Assembly: GCF_003205195.1 (NCBI RefSeq)
Contig: NZ_QJRY01000001.1
Span: 620,001 to 684,000 of the forward strand
DNA: 64,000 bases
Direction of reading: 5' to 3'
Source of the DNA: Peteryoungia wuzhouensis
GTDB lineage: Bacteria > Pseudomonadota > Alphaproteobacteria > Rhizobiales > Rhizobiaceae
Positions 53,792 to 62,610 of the stretch are shown here, piece by piece. Position 1 is the stretch's first letter; every line of letters starts with the position of its first letter. The position numbers and the translations under genes were made by a program. The notes beneath the pieces are model-generated. The model saw nothing but the letters and a program-made list of their open reading frames with translations. It did no database searches and had not been told where the DNA came from.

Positions 53792-55315
53792 TCAGTCGCG
53801 TACCCAGTTCGGCCTGGTCTTGCCGATGCGCATCACGACGGATTTGATCTCCAGGAATTCATCGAGGCCATAGCGGCCATTCTCGCGGCCCTGGCCGCTC
53901 TGCTTGAAGCCGCCAAAGGCGACTTCGGGGAAGCCATCCATCCAGGTGTTGGTCCAGACGGTGCCAGCTTCCGCGCGGCGCGCGAAGGCCAGGCAGGTGT
54001 GCATGTTTTCGCTCCAGACGCCGGCGGACAAGCCATAGGACGCGTCATTGACGAGCGAGATCGCCTCTTCGAGCGTCCTGAAGGTCAGGACCGAGAGCAC
54101 CGGGCCAAAGACCTCTTCGCGGGCAATCGGCATGTCGGCGGTGACATGGGTGACCACTGTCGGTCCAAAGAACTCGCCAGGCAGTCCAGGGTGGCGCACG
54201 GCTTCACCGCCGAGGGCGAGCTTTGCGCCTGACGCCATCGCATCGCGCACATAGGCCGCGATCTTCTGCTGATGCGCCTCAGAGATGATCGCACCGACCT
54301 GGGTCTCGGGATTGAGCGGATCGCCGAAGGCGACCTTGCGGGAGAGCGCCACGACCTTTTCGACCAGGGCTTCCGCGATGTCTTCATGCACGATGATGCG
54401 GCTGCCGGAATTGCAGCATTCGCCCGCGTTGAAATAGACGCCGAAGGTGATGGCGTCGGCCGCCGCATCGAGGTCTGCATCCGGGAAGACGACCTGCGGG
54501 TTCTTGCCGCCCAGTTCGAGCGCGACCTTCTTCAGCGTCTTGGACGCTGCCGCGCTGATCGCCTTGCCGACGGCAGTGGAGCCGGTGAAGCTCACCATGT
54601 CGACATGCGGATGCTCCGCCATCAGCGCGCCGACCGGCTGTCCGAAACCGAGCACGATATTGACCACACCTGATGGCAACCCCGCCTCGATTAGCAGTTC
54701 ACCCAGCATGACAGTCGTGGACGGCGTCATTTCCGAGGGCTTTATGACGCAGGTGCAGCCGGCTGCGAGCGCAAAGGGCAGCTTCTGGCTGAGGATCCAG
54801 AAAGGGAAGTTCCAGGGCGTGATGACCGAGACGACACCGATCGGCTCCTTCAGCACGACGGCGAGCATGTCTTCGCCCAGCGAATTGTGACTGTCGCCAT
54901 GCAGCGTGCGGGCAAGGGCTGCCGCATAACGCCAGAGATCGGCGGCGCCGGCGACTTCGCCGCGCGCCTGGGAAATCGGCTTGCCGCTTTCGAGCGTTTC
55001 GAGCAGCGCCATGCGCTCGACATTGGCCTCGATCAGATCGGCGACCTTCAGAAGCAGCGTGGAGCGCTCCTTGCCGGTCGCACGGCTCCATGTGCCCAGG
55101 TCGAAGGCCCGCCGGGCGGCGGTAATCGCAGCTTCCGTCTCCGCCACGCCACCGCGTGCGGAGCGGCTGACGACGATGCCGTGCGAAGGGGATATCCGGT
55201 CGAAGGTCGCACCATCGGCACTGCCCTGCCACGTCCCATCGATCAGGTGGCGGCCTTCGAAGGGGGCCTTTGGCAGCGGATGGGCGATGGCAGCGGTCAT
55301 GGTCATGTCGTTCAT
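53792..55315 (-). CDS. NAD(P)-dependent aldehyde dehydrogenase
   Basis: 507 residues. Catalytic Glu in [10 protein letters not shown] near 270 and nucleophile Cys in [12 protein letters not shown] near 303; the nucleotide-site TPWNFPFWI near 168 and [11 protein letters not shown] near 245 are present. ATG 55315 has GGGAGA upstream and starts just after the enoyl-CoA hydratase stop. It is probably used to oxidise an aldehyde made by a GMC enzyme or an aldol cleavage (inference). Confidence 0.92.
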   Translation of the reverse strand: MNDMTMTAAIAHPLPKAPFEGRHLIDGTWQGSADGATFDRISPSHGIVVSRSARGGVAETEAAITAARRAFDLGTWSRATGKERSTLLLKVADLIEANVERMALLETLESGKPISQARGEVAGAADLWRYAAALARTLHGDSHNSLGEDMLAVVLKEPIGVVSVITPWNFPFWILSQKLPFALAAGCTCVIKPSEMTPSTTVMLGELLIEAGLPSGVVNIVLGFGQPVGALMAEHPHVDMVSFTGSTAVGKAISAAASKTLKKVALELGGKNPQVVFPDADLDAAADAITFGVYFNAGECCNSGSRIIVHEDIAEALVEKVVALSRKVAFGDPLNPETQVGAIISEAHQQKIAAYVRDAMASGAKLALGGEAVRHPGLPGEFFGPTVVTHVTADMPIAREEVFGPVLSVLTFRTLEEAISLVNDASYGLSAGVWSENMHTCLAFARRAEAGTVWTNTWMDGFPEVAFGGFKQSGQGRENGRYGLDEFLEIKSVVMRIGKTRPNWVRD

Positions 55316-55316
55316 G

Positions 55317-56084
55317 TCATTCTCCCGAAAATGCGGGTTTGCGTTTCGCCCTGAAGGCGGCGACACCTTCGTCGCGATCGGCGCTGGCAGCAATTGCAGA
55401 GCTTCCAAGCGCCTCGATCATCGCATCGCGATCCTCGCCTCGACCCGCATGGATCATGAATTTGGAAACTTCGACGGCACGCGGAGACAGGCCGAGAACG
55501 GCCTGGGCGATGCTCCGGGCAGTCTCCTCCGGTGTTGCCGAAACCTCGGCCACGAAGCCGAAAGCATGGGCGCGCTCGGCGGAAATCCGGCGCCCGAACA
55601 GCGCCATCTCTTTCACGATCGGCTCCGGCAGCAGCCGCGCCAGACGTTGCGTGCCCGACCATCCCGGCACAATGCCGACATGGGCTTCCGGAAGGGCGAT
55701 CGTGGCTGACGGTGCCATGACCCGGATATCGCAGGCGGCAGCGAGTTCCAGGCCGCCGCCGAAGGCATGGCCTGCCATGGCGGCGATCACTGGCTTCGAC
55801 AGTCGCGCCAGGCGATCGAAGATGCGGTGGCCATCGCGCACCCAGTGGCGGGCGAATTCTGCAGGCGTCAGATCGCCCCAAGCGTTGATGTCGGCACCGG
55901 CGCAGAAAGCGCGTTCGCCCTCTGCCGTGACGATGACGCAGCGAACGTCCGCCAGGCGCTCCAACCGGTCGAGATGGCCGGACAACTGTCCCAGCATTTC
56001 AACCGTGAAGGCGTTGAGCTTCGCTGGATTGTCCAAATGGATCTCGGCGATGCCTTCTATAATCTCAAGATGGACAGTTCTCAT
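55317..56084 (-). CDS. Enoyl-CoA hydratase/isomerase family protein
   Basis: 255 residues. Crotonase motifs: FCAGADINAWG near 60 and PVIAAMAGHAFGGGLELAAACDIRVMA near 95-121, the oxyanion-hole region, with LPEAHVGIVPGWSGTQRLARLLP near 130. The ATG overlaps the CoA-transferase stop (ATGA), so ATG 56084 is preferred to GTG 56093. It acts on a CoA thioester, probably that made by the upstream CoA-transferase. Confidence 0.9.
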   Translation of the reverse strand: MRTVHLEIIEGIAEIHLDNPAKLNAFTVEMLGQLSGHLDRLERLADVRCVIVTAEGERAFCAGADINAWGDLTPAEFARHWVRDGHRIFDRLARLSKPVIAAMAGHAFGGGLELAAACDIRVMAPSATIALPEAHVGIVPGWSGTQRLARLLPEPIVKEMALFGRRISAERAHAFGFVAEVSATPEETARSIAQAVLGLSPRAVEVSKFMIHAGRGEDRDAMIEALGSSAIAASADRDEGVAAFRAKRKPAFSGE

Positions 56085-57652
56085 GGCGCCCACCCCATCG
56101 GATCCTTCGACAGAAGCGAGGTCGAAATGACCCGCGCATTCTCCGCCACCCTCACCCGACCCTGCGATGCCGCAACGATATCCCGTTCTGGCTCTATGCC
56201 CGGCATGATCTCGGTCGCGACGAGACCGCTCTCCGTCAGCCGCATCACGCAGCGTTCGGTGATGTAGAGCACGTCCTGCCCCTGTTCGCGGGCTCTTCTG
56301 CCGGAGAAGGTGACGTGCTCAACCTTGTCCACCATCTTCGTAAACTTGCCGGGGCTGCGGACGTGGATGCCGTCCTCCGTCAAGTCTACGGCGGCGCCCG
56401 CCTCGAACCAGCCAGAGAAGACGATCTTCCTCGCGTGCGCCGTGATATCGACGAAGCCGCCGCAGCCAGCGGTCAGATAGGGCTTCTTGCCGAGCTTCGA
56501 CACGTTGACATTGCCCTCGACGTCCACCTCGAGGAAGGACAGGAAGGAGACGTCGAAGCCGCCGCCCTGGAAATAGATGAACTGCTGCGGCGACGGCACG
56601 AAAGCGTCCGCATTCGAGGCACAGCCGAAGGCGAAATCGGTAAGCGGCATGCCACCAACGGCGCCCTGCTCAATCGCCCAGGTGACCGCCTCGGGGTGCC
56701 CTTCTTCGAGCAAAATCCGTGGCACCTGCGCGCTGATGCCGAAGCCGAGATTGGCGGTCATGCCGGCCTCCAGCTCAAGGGCGGCGCGACGGGCGATGAC
56801 CTTTTCGACCCCATGCTCGGCGAGCTTGAAGCTCGACCAGGGCCGCATGATCTGGCCGGAGATCGCCGGATCATAAGGCGTCTCGCAGGTCTGCTTCTGC
56901 TCGGGATCAAGGACGACGAGGTCGACGAGATGGCCGGGAACGCGCACATCATGCGGACGAAGGCTGCCTGATGCCGTCATGCGGCTGACCTGGGCGATGA
57001 CGAGGCCGCCATTGTTGCGCGCCGCAATCGCCTGTTCGAGCCCGCCGAGATAGGCGCCCTCATGTTCATAGGTGAGGTTGCCGCGCTCATCGGCTGTCGT
57101 GGCCCTGAGAATGCAGACATCCGGATAGATGTTGGGAAAGTGCAGCCAAGTTTCGCCCGCAAATTCGACGCGGCTGACGATCGGATGCGCGGACGCGCTT
57201 TCGTTCATCGCACAGCCCTCGCGAAGCGGATCGACGAAGGTGTCGAGACCGATGCGCGTCAGCACGCCGGGACGTCGGGCAGCCGCTTCGCGGTGCATGT
57301 CGAACATGATGCCAGAGGGCACATTGTAGGCCTCGACCCTGTCCTCGACGACCATTTTCCAGATCTCGGGCATCGGCAGGCTGGACGGGCCGGACGGATA
57401 GGAGCCGGCGAGCACGCGGCGGATCAATCCGTCTTTGGCGATATGGTCGATGCCCTTGACGCCATACATGTCACCGGCAGCGATCGGATGCAGCATGGTA
57501 AGATTGCGCGGATGCCCCTCGGCGTCGAAGCGCTTGCCGAGTGCGGCCAGGACGAAATCCGGGCAGCCGAGCGCCGAGGACGACGACACGGTCACGACGG
57601 CGCCATCCGGAATACGCGAGACGGCCTCGGCGGGGGTGACGAGCTTGCTCAA
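56081..57652 (-). CDS. Fused acyl-CoA:acetate/3-ketoacid CoA-transferase
   Basis: 523 residues combining alpha and beta CoA-transferase halves in one chain. Alpha half: NVPSGIMFDMHREAAARRPGVLTRIGLDTFVDP near 110-142. Beta half: NLGFGISAQVPRILLEEG near 303, with the likely catalytic Glu in AIEQGAVGGMPL near 333. TTG at 57652 is the start, with GGAG seven bases upstream; it overlaps the previous stop. It activates a carboxylic acid using acetyl-CoA or another donor. Confidence 0.9.
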   Translation of the reverse strand: MSKLVTPAEAVSRIPDGAVVTVSSSSALGCPDFVLAALGKRFDAEGHPRNLTMLHPIAAGDMYGVKGIDHIAKDGLIRRVLAGSYPSGPSSLPMPEIWKMVVEDRVEAYNVPSGIMFDMHREAAARRPGVLTRIGLDTFVDPLREGCAMNESASAHPIVSRVEFAGETWLHFPNIYPDVCILRATTADERGNLTYEHEGAYLGGLEQAIAARNNGGLVIAQVSRMTASGSLRPHDVRVPGHLVDLVVLDPEQKQTCETPYDPAISGQIMRPWSSFKLAEHGVEKVIARRAALELEAGMTANLGFGISAQVPRILLEEGHPEAVTWAIEQGAVGGMPLTDFAFGCASNADAFVPSPQQFIYFQGGGFDVSFLSFLEVDVEGNVNVSKLGKKPYLTAGCGGFVDITAHARKIVFSGWFEAGAAVDLTEDGIHVRSPGKFTKMVDKVEHVTFSGRRAREQGQDVLYITERCVMRLTESGLVATEIMPGIEPERDIVAASQGRVRVAENARVISTSLLSKDPMGWAP

Positions 57653-58650
57653 TGGAGATCTCCATAATTGACGTCGACCCGAACGCCTTTCCTTGCGGCA
57701 TCTCGAACGGCCAGCGCGACGGCCAGCGACTTCACCCCATCGACACCGGTTGCAGCCGGTTCCCCATCGCCGGCAACTGCCGCATGGAAACGGAGCACGC
57801 TCTCCCGATAGAGGTCATGATTGTCGAAACCGATTGCCTCGCGTCCCGCTGCCGTCACCAGCTCAATGGAGCCGATGGGGTTCTGCGTCATGACGTCCTT
57901 CGCAAAAATCGATCCTTCGGTGCCATGCGCCTCAAGCCCCGAACCGGCAAAGGGATGGGTAAAACTCTCGTGGCTCATCACCATCGCACCCGATGGCATC
58001 GTCCAGACGGACATGGCCGAATCCTCGACACCATCGCCGAGGCCCGAACTTGCCATCTGCGCGACAACGGAGACCGGGTCTTCGCCGAGCAGGAAGCGGG
58101 CGACATCGGCATCGTGAACGGTGATATCGGGAATGACGCCACCGCCGGCATCGGGCGAATTGATCCGCCAACCCTGCAGATGCGGCGGCAGGAAGACGGC
58201 ATGGTGCAGGCGCAGCGACAGCACGCGGCCGATCCGGCCGGAGGTGATCAGCGCGCGAACAGCGCGATGGCTTCCAGAGCAACGCAAATGGTGATTGGTG
58301 GCGAAGACGAGCCCCGCCTCTTTCGCGGCGCGCACCATGGCGGTCGCATCATCCAGCGTCAGCGCCAGCGGCTTTTCGCACAGTACATGCTTTCCGGCCT
58401 TCACGGCGGCGAGCGCTTGAGGCAGATGCTTTTCATTGGTGGTCGAAATGTAGACGGCATCGACGTCGCTGTCCGCCAGAAGCTCCTGCAGGTCGGCGCC
58501 GGATTTCGGGATCTTGTGTTCAGCCGCGAAGTCGCGGGCGCGCTCAGCCGATGAACTCAGGACGCGAACGATGTTGCCCCGCTCCGCGCGGATCGCACCG
58601 ATCATGTACTGACGAGCAATCGTACTGGCTCCGATCAGGGCCCAACGCAT
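57649..58650 (-). CDS. Gfo/Idh/MocA-family oxidoreductase
   Basis: 333 residues. The N-terminal Rossmann fold and the signature CEKPLALTLDDATAM near 90-104 mark the family, which oxidises or epimerises sugars, inositols and glycosides with NAD(P). The C-terminal alpha/beta domain includes the GGVIPDITVHDADVARFL segment near 170, giving the usual Asp and His active-site residues. First gene of the operon; GGAGGAGG lies upstream and the promoter and operators are at 58678-58722. Confidence 0.9.
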   Translation of the reverse strand: MRWALIGASTIARQYMIGAIRAERGNIVRVLSSSAERARDFAAEHKIPKSGADLQELLADSDVDAVYISTTNEKHLPQALAAVKAGKHVLCEKPLALTLDDATAMVRAAKEAGLVFATNHHLRCSGSHRAVRALITSGRIGRVLSLRLHHAVFLPPHLQGWRINSPDAGGGVIPDITVHDADVARFLLGEDPVSVVAQMASSGLGDGVEDSAMSVWTMPSGAMVMSHESFTHPFAGSGLEAHGTEGSIFAKDVMTQNPIGSIELVTAAGREAIGFDNHDLYRESVLRFHAAVAGDGEPAATGVDGVKSLAVALAVRDAARKGVRVDVNYGDLH

Positions 58651-58677
58651 CCGTGCCTCCTCCAGACATTTCTAAAA

Positions 58678-58710
58678 TTGGATCGTTCCAATTTATATGG
58701 AACGATCCAA
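58678..58710. promoter_or_regulatory. Two LacI-type operators in the operon promoter
   Basis: Site 1 is TTGGATCGTTCCAA (58678-58691), site 2 is ATGGAACGATCCAA (58697-58710). Each is a 14-bp near-palindrome with the central CG typical of LacI-family operators. The outer 12 bases form one perfect inverted repeat, TTGGATCGTTCC with GGAACGATCCAA. The centres are 19 bp apart. Site 2 lies between -35 and -10, site 1 overlaps the transcription start region. The LacI protein encoded in the operon is the likely ligand. Confidence 0.75.
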
Positions 58711-58722
58711 ATTCGGAGTCAA
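58692..58722 (-). promoter_or_regulatory. Promoter of the long catabolic operon
   Basis: Minus strand: TTGACT (58722-58717) as -35 and TATAAA or ATATAA (58697-58692 or 58698-58693) as -10, spacer 18-19 bp, embedded in the operators. The start codon of the first gene is about 45 bp downstream. Confidence 0.65.
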
Positions 58723-58833
58723 CAGATTTTTTGGAGAATGGATGAACGCAGTGAGGTTCTTTCACGCAAGGGGAAGGATGGGGCTAGCGATGCCGGACCG
58801 CAGACGTCACCGAGGCGCGCGGGGCGACCACCG

Positions 58834-59166
58834 TCAGCCGCCCGCCCCGAAGGGCCCGTCCTTGGCCATTTCCGGATACTGGATGGTTTCGCGTGCATCG
58901 GTGTCGGGAGAGGTGGATGCGGCAGCGGAGAGGCGGACGCCCACACCGCCCGCGGCGCTCGTCACCCGCTCATCGATGAAGGTTATTCCGCGCTCTTCGA
59001 GCACGGCCCGGAGAGCGTCGACCTCGCTTCGACCGTCCTCGAGTTCGCCAGAGACGGATTCGAGCGTCTCGACCGTCGAAACGGGCACCCCTGCCTGCGC
59101 GGCCAGTTCGCCCTGCCCCATCCCCAGAAGCGCGCGGGCGGCTGCAATCTGTTTTCCGGTGAACAA
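58834..59166 (-). CDS. Small helix-turn-helix (XRE-like) protein
   Basis: 110 residues from TTG 59166, which has AAGGA seven bases upstream; TTG 59205 would add 13 residues. The HTH is near the N-terminus: TGKQIAAARALLGMGQGELAAQAGVPVSTVETLES. The rest, VDALRAVLEERGITFIDE, is typical of short alphaproteobacterial XRE proteins. The tail is low complexity. It lies between two catabolic operons and its target is unknown. Confidence 0.65.
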   Translation of the reverse strand: MFTGKQIAAARALLGMGQGELAAQAGVPVSTVETLESVSGELEDGRSEVDALRAVLEERGITFIDERVTSAAGGVGVRLSAAASTSPDTDARETIQYPEMAKDGPFGAGG

Positions 59167-59467
59167 AGGCAAGTCCTTTCGGCCCGGTCGATGCACGGAT
59201 GGCAATCGATCCCGCCACTCTACCTAGAAGCCCCTGTCAGCCGATCAAGGCCTCGGCCCCGGCGAAACGCTCGGTGAAATCCCGCGGGTTGTCTGACCAA
59301 GAGTGCCCCGGCCCGCCATCACGAAAGGCGATGACTGGATCAGCTTTTTTCATACAGGCGTAACGGCCTTAAAGATTGACAGTTTCGGATTCATGGCTTC
59401 AACTGCAATTGTCAGACATCTTACATATATGGGGAACACCGTCTGTTCGCTTCACAGGAGGAATGCC
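59167..59467. other. Divergent intergenic region before the amino-acid ABC genes
   Basis: About 300 bp with no credible gene. It carries two TTGTC[T/A]GAC elements (listed) and AT-rich sequence near 59424. The promoter for the following operon should lie here; a TTGACA at 59376-59381 has only a weak -10 partner. Confidence 0.4.
59289..59419. promoter_or_regulatory. Two TTGTCwGAC elements, candidate GntR sites
   Basis: TTGTCTGACCAA at 59289-59300 and TTGTCAGACAT at 59409-59419. Both centre on the small palindrome GTC-n-GAC, a layout used by GntR/HutC regulators. A GntR/UTRA regulator lies at the end of this cluster. Binding is inferred and the sites are short. Confidence 0.3.
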
Positions 59468-60295
59468 ATGAAGAAATTCATCACCGGCCTCGCCCTCGGG
59501 GCCGCCGTTCTTGCGATGACGACCGCAGCACATGCAGGCACCACGCTCGACCGCGTCATGCAAAAGAAGGCCATGGTCGTCGCCACCAACAGCGGCTGGC
59601 CGCCGCAGAGCTATCTCGATGACAACAACGAGATGGTCGGCTTCGACATCGACGTGTCGAAAGAGATCGCCAAACGGCTTGGCGTCGAGGTGAGCTTCGA
59701 AACGCCGGAATGGGCGACGCTGACAGGCGGCCGCTGGCAGGGCCGCTACGATCTCGGCGTCGGTTCGGTCACCCCCACCAAGGCCCGCGCGCAGGTCATC
59801 GATTTCGTCGGCATCTACTACTTCAGCCCTTACGTCTACGTCCTGCACAAGGACAGCACGGCCAAAACGGTCGAGGACCTGAACGGCAAGGTGATCGGCG
59901 TGGAGACCGCGACGACATCGGAAGACTTCATCAATCGCAAGCTTGAGATCGACGCCCCCGGCCTGCCACCAATCGAATACAAGCTCGAGCCCGGCGAAGT
60001 GCGCACCTTCGCCGATTCCATGCTGCCCTTCGACGATCTCCGCCTCGGTGACGGCGTTCGCCTCGATGCGGTGATCGCGCCGGAGCAGACCGCGCTCAAC
60101 GCAATCAAGAACGGCTACCCGTTGCGCATCCTGGAAGGTGAATATGCCTTCCGCGAACCGCTCGTGGTGATCGCCGAGAAGGTCGATCCGGAATGGACCG
60201 CCAAGGTGGGCGGGATCATCGAAGACATGAAGAAAGACGGCACTTTGTCTGCCCTGACCACGAAGTGGTACGGCAAGGATTATAGCGCCAACTGA
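59468..60295 (+). CDS. Amino-acid-type ABC substrate-binding protein
   Basis: 275 residues. Signal peptide MKKFITGLALGAAVLAMTTAAHA; type-2 binding fold (SBP_bac_3) with GWPPQSYLDDNNEMVGFDIDVSKEIAKRLGVEV near 44-76 and DLGVGSVTPTKARAQVIDFVGIYYFSPYVYV near 95. It starts after GGAGG. The ligand is probably an amino acid, amine or opine-like compound, given the oxidase that follows. Confidence 0.9.
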   Translation: MKKFITGLALGAAVLAMTTAAHAGTTLDRVMQKKAMVVATNSGWPPQSYLDDNNEMVGFDIDVSKEIAKRLGVEVSFETPEWATLTGGRWQGRYDLGVGSVTPTKARAQVIDFVGIYYFSPYVYVLHKDSTAKTVEDLNGKVIGVETATTSEDFINRKLEIDAPGLPPIEYKLEPGEVRTFADSMLPFDDLRLGDGVRLDAVIAPEQTALNAIKNGYPLRILEGEYAFREPLVVIAEKVDPEWTAKVGGIIEDMKKDGTLSALTTKWYGKDYSAN

Positions 60296-60345
60296 TCCGA
60301 AGGGCGTGGAGACCCGGTCTCCGCGCCCCAACCACCCGGTGCCTC

Positions 60346-61626
60346 ATGAATTATCCCGATACCTATTATTCCCGCACGATCGTCGATCGAACAGAGCGGC
60401 CAGCACTTTCAGGCCCTGCCGAGTGCGACACGGTCGTGATCGGCGGTGGTCTCGCCGGCCTCACGACAGCTCTGCAACTGGCCCGTGGCGGGCAGAAGGT
60501 CGTCGTCCTCGAAGCGCAGTCGATCGGCTTCGGCGCATCCGGCCGCAATGGCGGCTTCGTCAGCGCTGGCTTTGCGACCGACGTGGAGCACATCGCGCGG
60601 ATCGGTGGCGCCGAGCGCGCGCATCAACTCTACCTGATGTCGATCGAAGGCGTAGAGTTCGTCCGGGAGACCATTGCGGCCCTCGGCATCGCGGGTGCGG
60701 ACCCGATCGACGGCGTCACGAGCGTCATGCGCTACGACGATGGGGCCGGCCTCAAGGCCTATGCGGCCGAGGCTCGCAAGAAATACGGCCAGGAACTCAC
60801 CTATCTCGATACGGCCAGCGTCAGGCAGTCGCTGAGATCGACGCGCTACTTCCATGGCGTTCGCGATGGCAAGGCGTTTCACATCCACCCGCTCAACTAC
60901 CTACGCGGCATCGCAGCCGAGATTGAACGGCTGGGCGGCGTGATCTGCGAGAATTCTCGAGCCCTGTCCACAGATCTTGCTGGCGCCAAAAAGCAGGTGC
61001 GCACAGAAAACGGAGCGGTCACTGCGCGAAGCGTGGTCTTCTCGACCGGCGGATATACGGATCACCTGAACCCGCAGCTAAGACGGGCCATGCTGCCGAT
61101 CGCGACCTATGTCATGGTCAGCGAAGAGGCGCCGGACCTGATCGCCTCCGCGATCACCACCCGTGACGGCATTGGCGACAACCGCCGGGCCGGCGACTAC
61201 TATCGCCTGGTCGACGATGGCAGGCGGCTTCTCTGGGGCGGCCGGATCACCACGCGGGCGGCTTCTACCGCCGGTCTCGTCCAGGAACTGCGGCGCGAGA
61301 TGACCGGCACCTATCCGCAACTGCGGGACCTGAAGACGGAGCTCGCCTGGTCCGGGCTCATGGCCTATGCCCGCCATCTCATGCCCCAGATCGGCGAGAT
61401 GCAGCCCGGCGTCTGGCATTGCACGGCTTTCGGTGGCCACGGCCTGAATACCACGGCAATCGGCGGCAAGGTGGTGGCGGAGGCGATCCTCAAGCAGAGC
61501 GACCGCCACACGCTCTTTGCCCCATTCGGATTGGCCTGGGCAGGCGGGATCGCCGGGCTCACTGTCGCACAACTGACCTATTGGAAGCTGCAGGCACAGG
61601 ACTGGTGGCGCGAGCGGGCGGCCTGA
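60346..61626 (+). CDS. FAD-dependent oxidoreductase (DAO family)
   Basis: 426 residues. Dinucleotide fold VVIGGGLAGLTTALQLARGG near 30-49, then GFGASGRNGGFVSAGF near 62, and C-terminal WHCTAFGGHGLNTTAIGGKVVAEAIL near 360. This is the glycine-oxidase/GlpD-like DAO family that oxidises amines or N-substituted amino acids. It lies between the binding protein and permease genes of the same importer, so its substrate is probably the imported compound. 12 bp separate it from the permease gene. Confidence 0.88.
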   Translation: MNYPDTYYSRTIVDRTERPALSGPAECDTVVIGGGLAGLTTALQLARGGQKVVVLEAQSIGFGASGRNGGFVSAGFATDVEHIARIGGAERAHQLYLMSIEGVEFVRETIAALGIAGADPIDGVTSVMRYDDGAGLKAYAAEARKKYGQELTYLDTASVRQSLRSTRYFHGVRDGKAFHIHPLNYLRGIAAEIERLGGVICENSRALSTDLAGAKKQVRTENGAVTARSVVFSTGGYTDHLNPQLRRAMLPIATYVMVSEEAPDLIASAITTRDGIGDNRRAGDYYRLVDDGRRLLWGGRITTRAASTAGLVQELRREMTGTYPQLRDLKTELAWSGLMAYARHLMPQIGEMQPGVWHCTAFGGHGLNTTAIGGKVVAEAILKQSDRHTLFAPFGLAWAGGIAGLTVAQLTYWKLQAQDWWRERAA

Positions 61627-61638
61627 AAGGAATAGAGA

Positions 61639-62610
61639 ATGATCGGTCGTCTGATTTTAAGCTACCCCGAGGCCTCGCGCCGGATCGGCGGGTTGCTGAT
61701 CCTGCTCGTGATTGCTGTGGCGCTCTACAGCCTCGGGATCAGTGGTGCCTGGATTGGCAGGCTCGTCCCCCCGGCAGAGACCTATCTCGTCGACTACCCG
61801 TCCGCAGGTCGGGCGATATCTGCGGCGTTGATCGCCATCATCATGGCCATCAACTGGAAGCTTCTGCACCTGTTCAACAGGCGATATCAGATCATTGCGG
61901 TCTGGCTCGAGCTCTTCGGGCTGCTGATGGTCTTCTTCTATTCCTTCGATCTCTCCTTCGCCTTCATCGCCAAGAAGATCGGCTTTCTGATCACCCAGGG
62001 CGTGACCACCACGCTGTTCATCTCGGCGATCTCGATCGTGATCGCCACCGCGATTGCGCTTGCCGGCGCCATCGCCAAACTCTCGCGCAATGGGGTGATC
62101 TACGGGCTTGCGACCTTCTACACCTCGCTCTTCCGCGGGCTTCCCCTGCTGATGCAGATCTACATCATCTATCTCGGCCTGCCCCAGGTGGGTTATGTCA
62201 TCGGGGCCATCCCCGCCGGCATCCTTGCCCTGTCGCTGTGTTACGGTGCCTACATGACGGAGATCTTCCGGGCAGGCATCGAGAGCATCTCGCGGGGACA
62301 GACGGAAGGCGCCACGGCACTCGGCCTTTCGCCGAGCCAGACCATGGGCCTCGTGATCCTGCCGCAGGCAATGCGGGTGATCATTCCGCCCACGGGCAAC
62401 CAGTTCATTGCCATGCTGAAGGACTCGTCCCTCGTGTCGGTCGTCGGCGTCTGGGAAATCATGTATCTCGCCCGCACGCAGGGACAGACCGAGTTCCGCC
62501 ACATCGAGATGCTGATCACCGCGTCGATGATCTACTGGCTTCTGTCGATCGGGCTCGAATTCATGCAGTCGCGCATCGAGGAACGCTTCGGGCGGTTCAA
62601 TGTCCGCTGA
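61639..62610 (+). CDS. Amino-acid ABC permease (HisM/GlnP class)
   Basis: 323 residues. The core permease domain starts near 113 (GVTTTLFISAISIVIATAIALAGAIAKLSR) and has the EAA loop RGQTEGATALGLSPSQTMGLVILPQAMR near 220. Residues 1-110 add three or so helices, making it longer than the usual ~220-250. No ATPase gene is present in the cluster, so the transporter must borrow one. Confidence 0.9.
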   Translation: MIGRLILSYPEASRRIGGLLILLVIAVALYSLGISGAWIGRLVPPAETYLVDYPSAGRAISAALIAIIMAINWKLLHLFNRRYQIIAVWLELFGLLMVFFYSFDLSFAFIAKKIGFLITQGVTTTLFISAISIVIATAIALAGAIAKLSRNGVIYGLATFYTSLFRGLPLLMQIYIIYLGLPQVGYVIGAIPAGILALSLCYGAYMTEIFRAGIESISRGQTEGATALGLSPSQTMGLVILPQAMRVIIPPTGNQFIAMLKDSSLVSVVGVWEIMYLARTQGQTEFRHIEMLITASMIYWLLSIGLEFMQSRIEERFGRFNVR

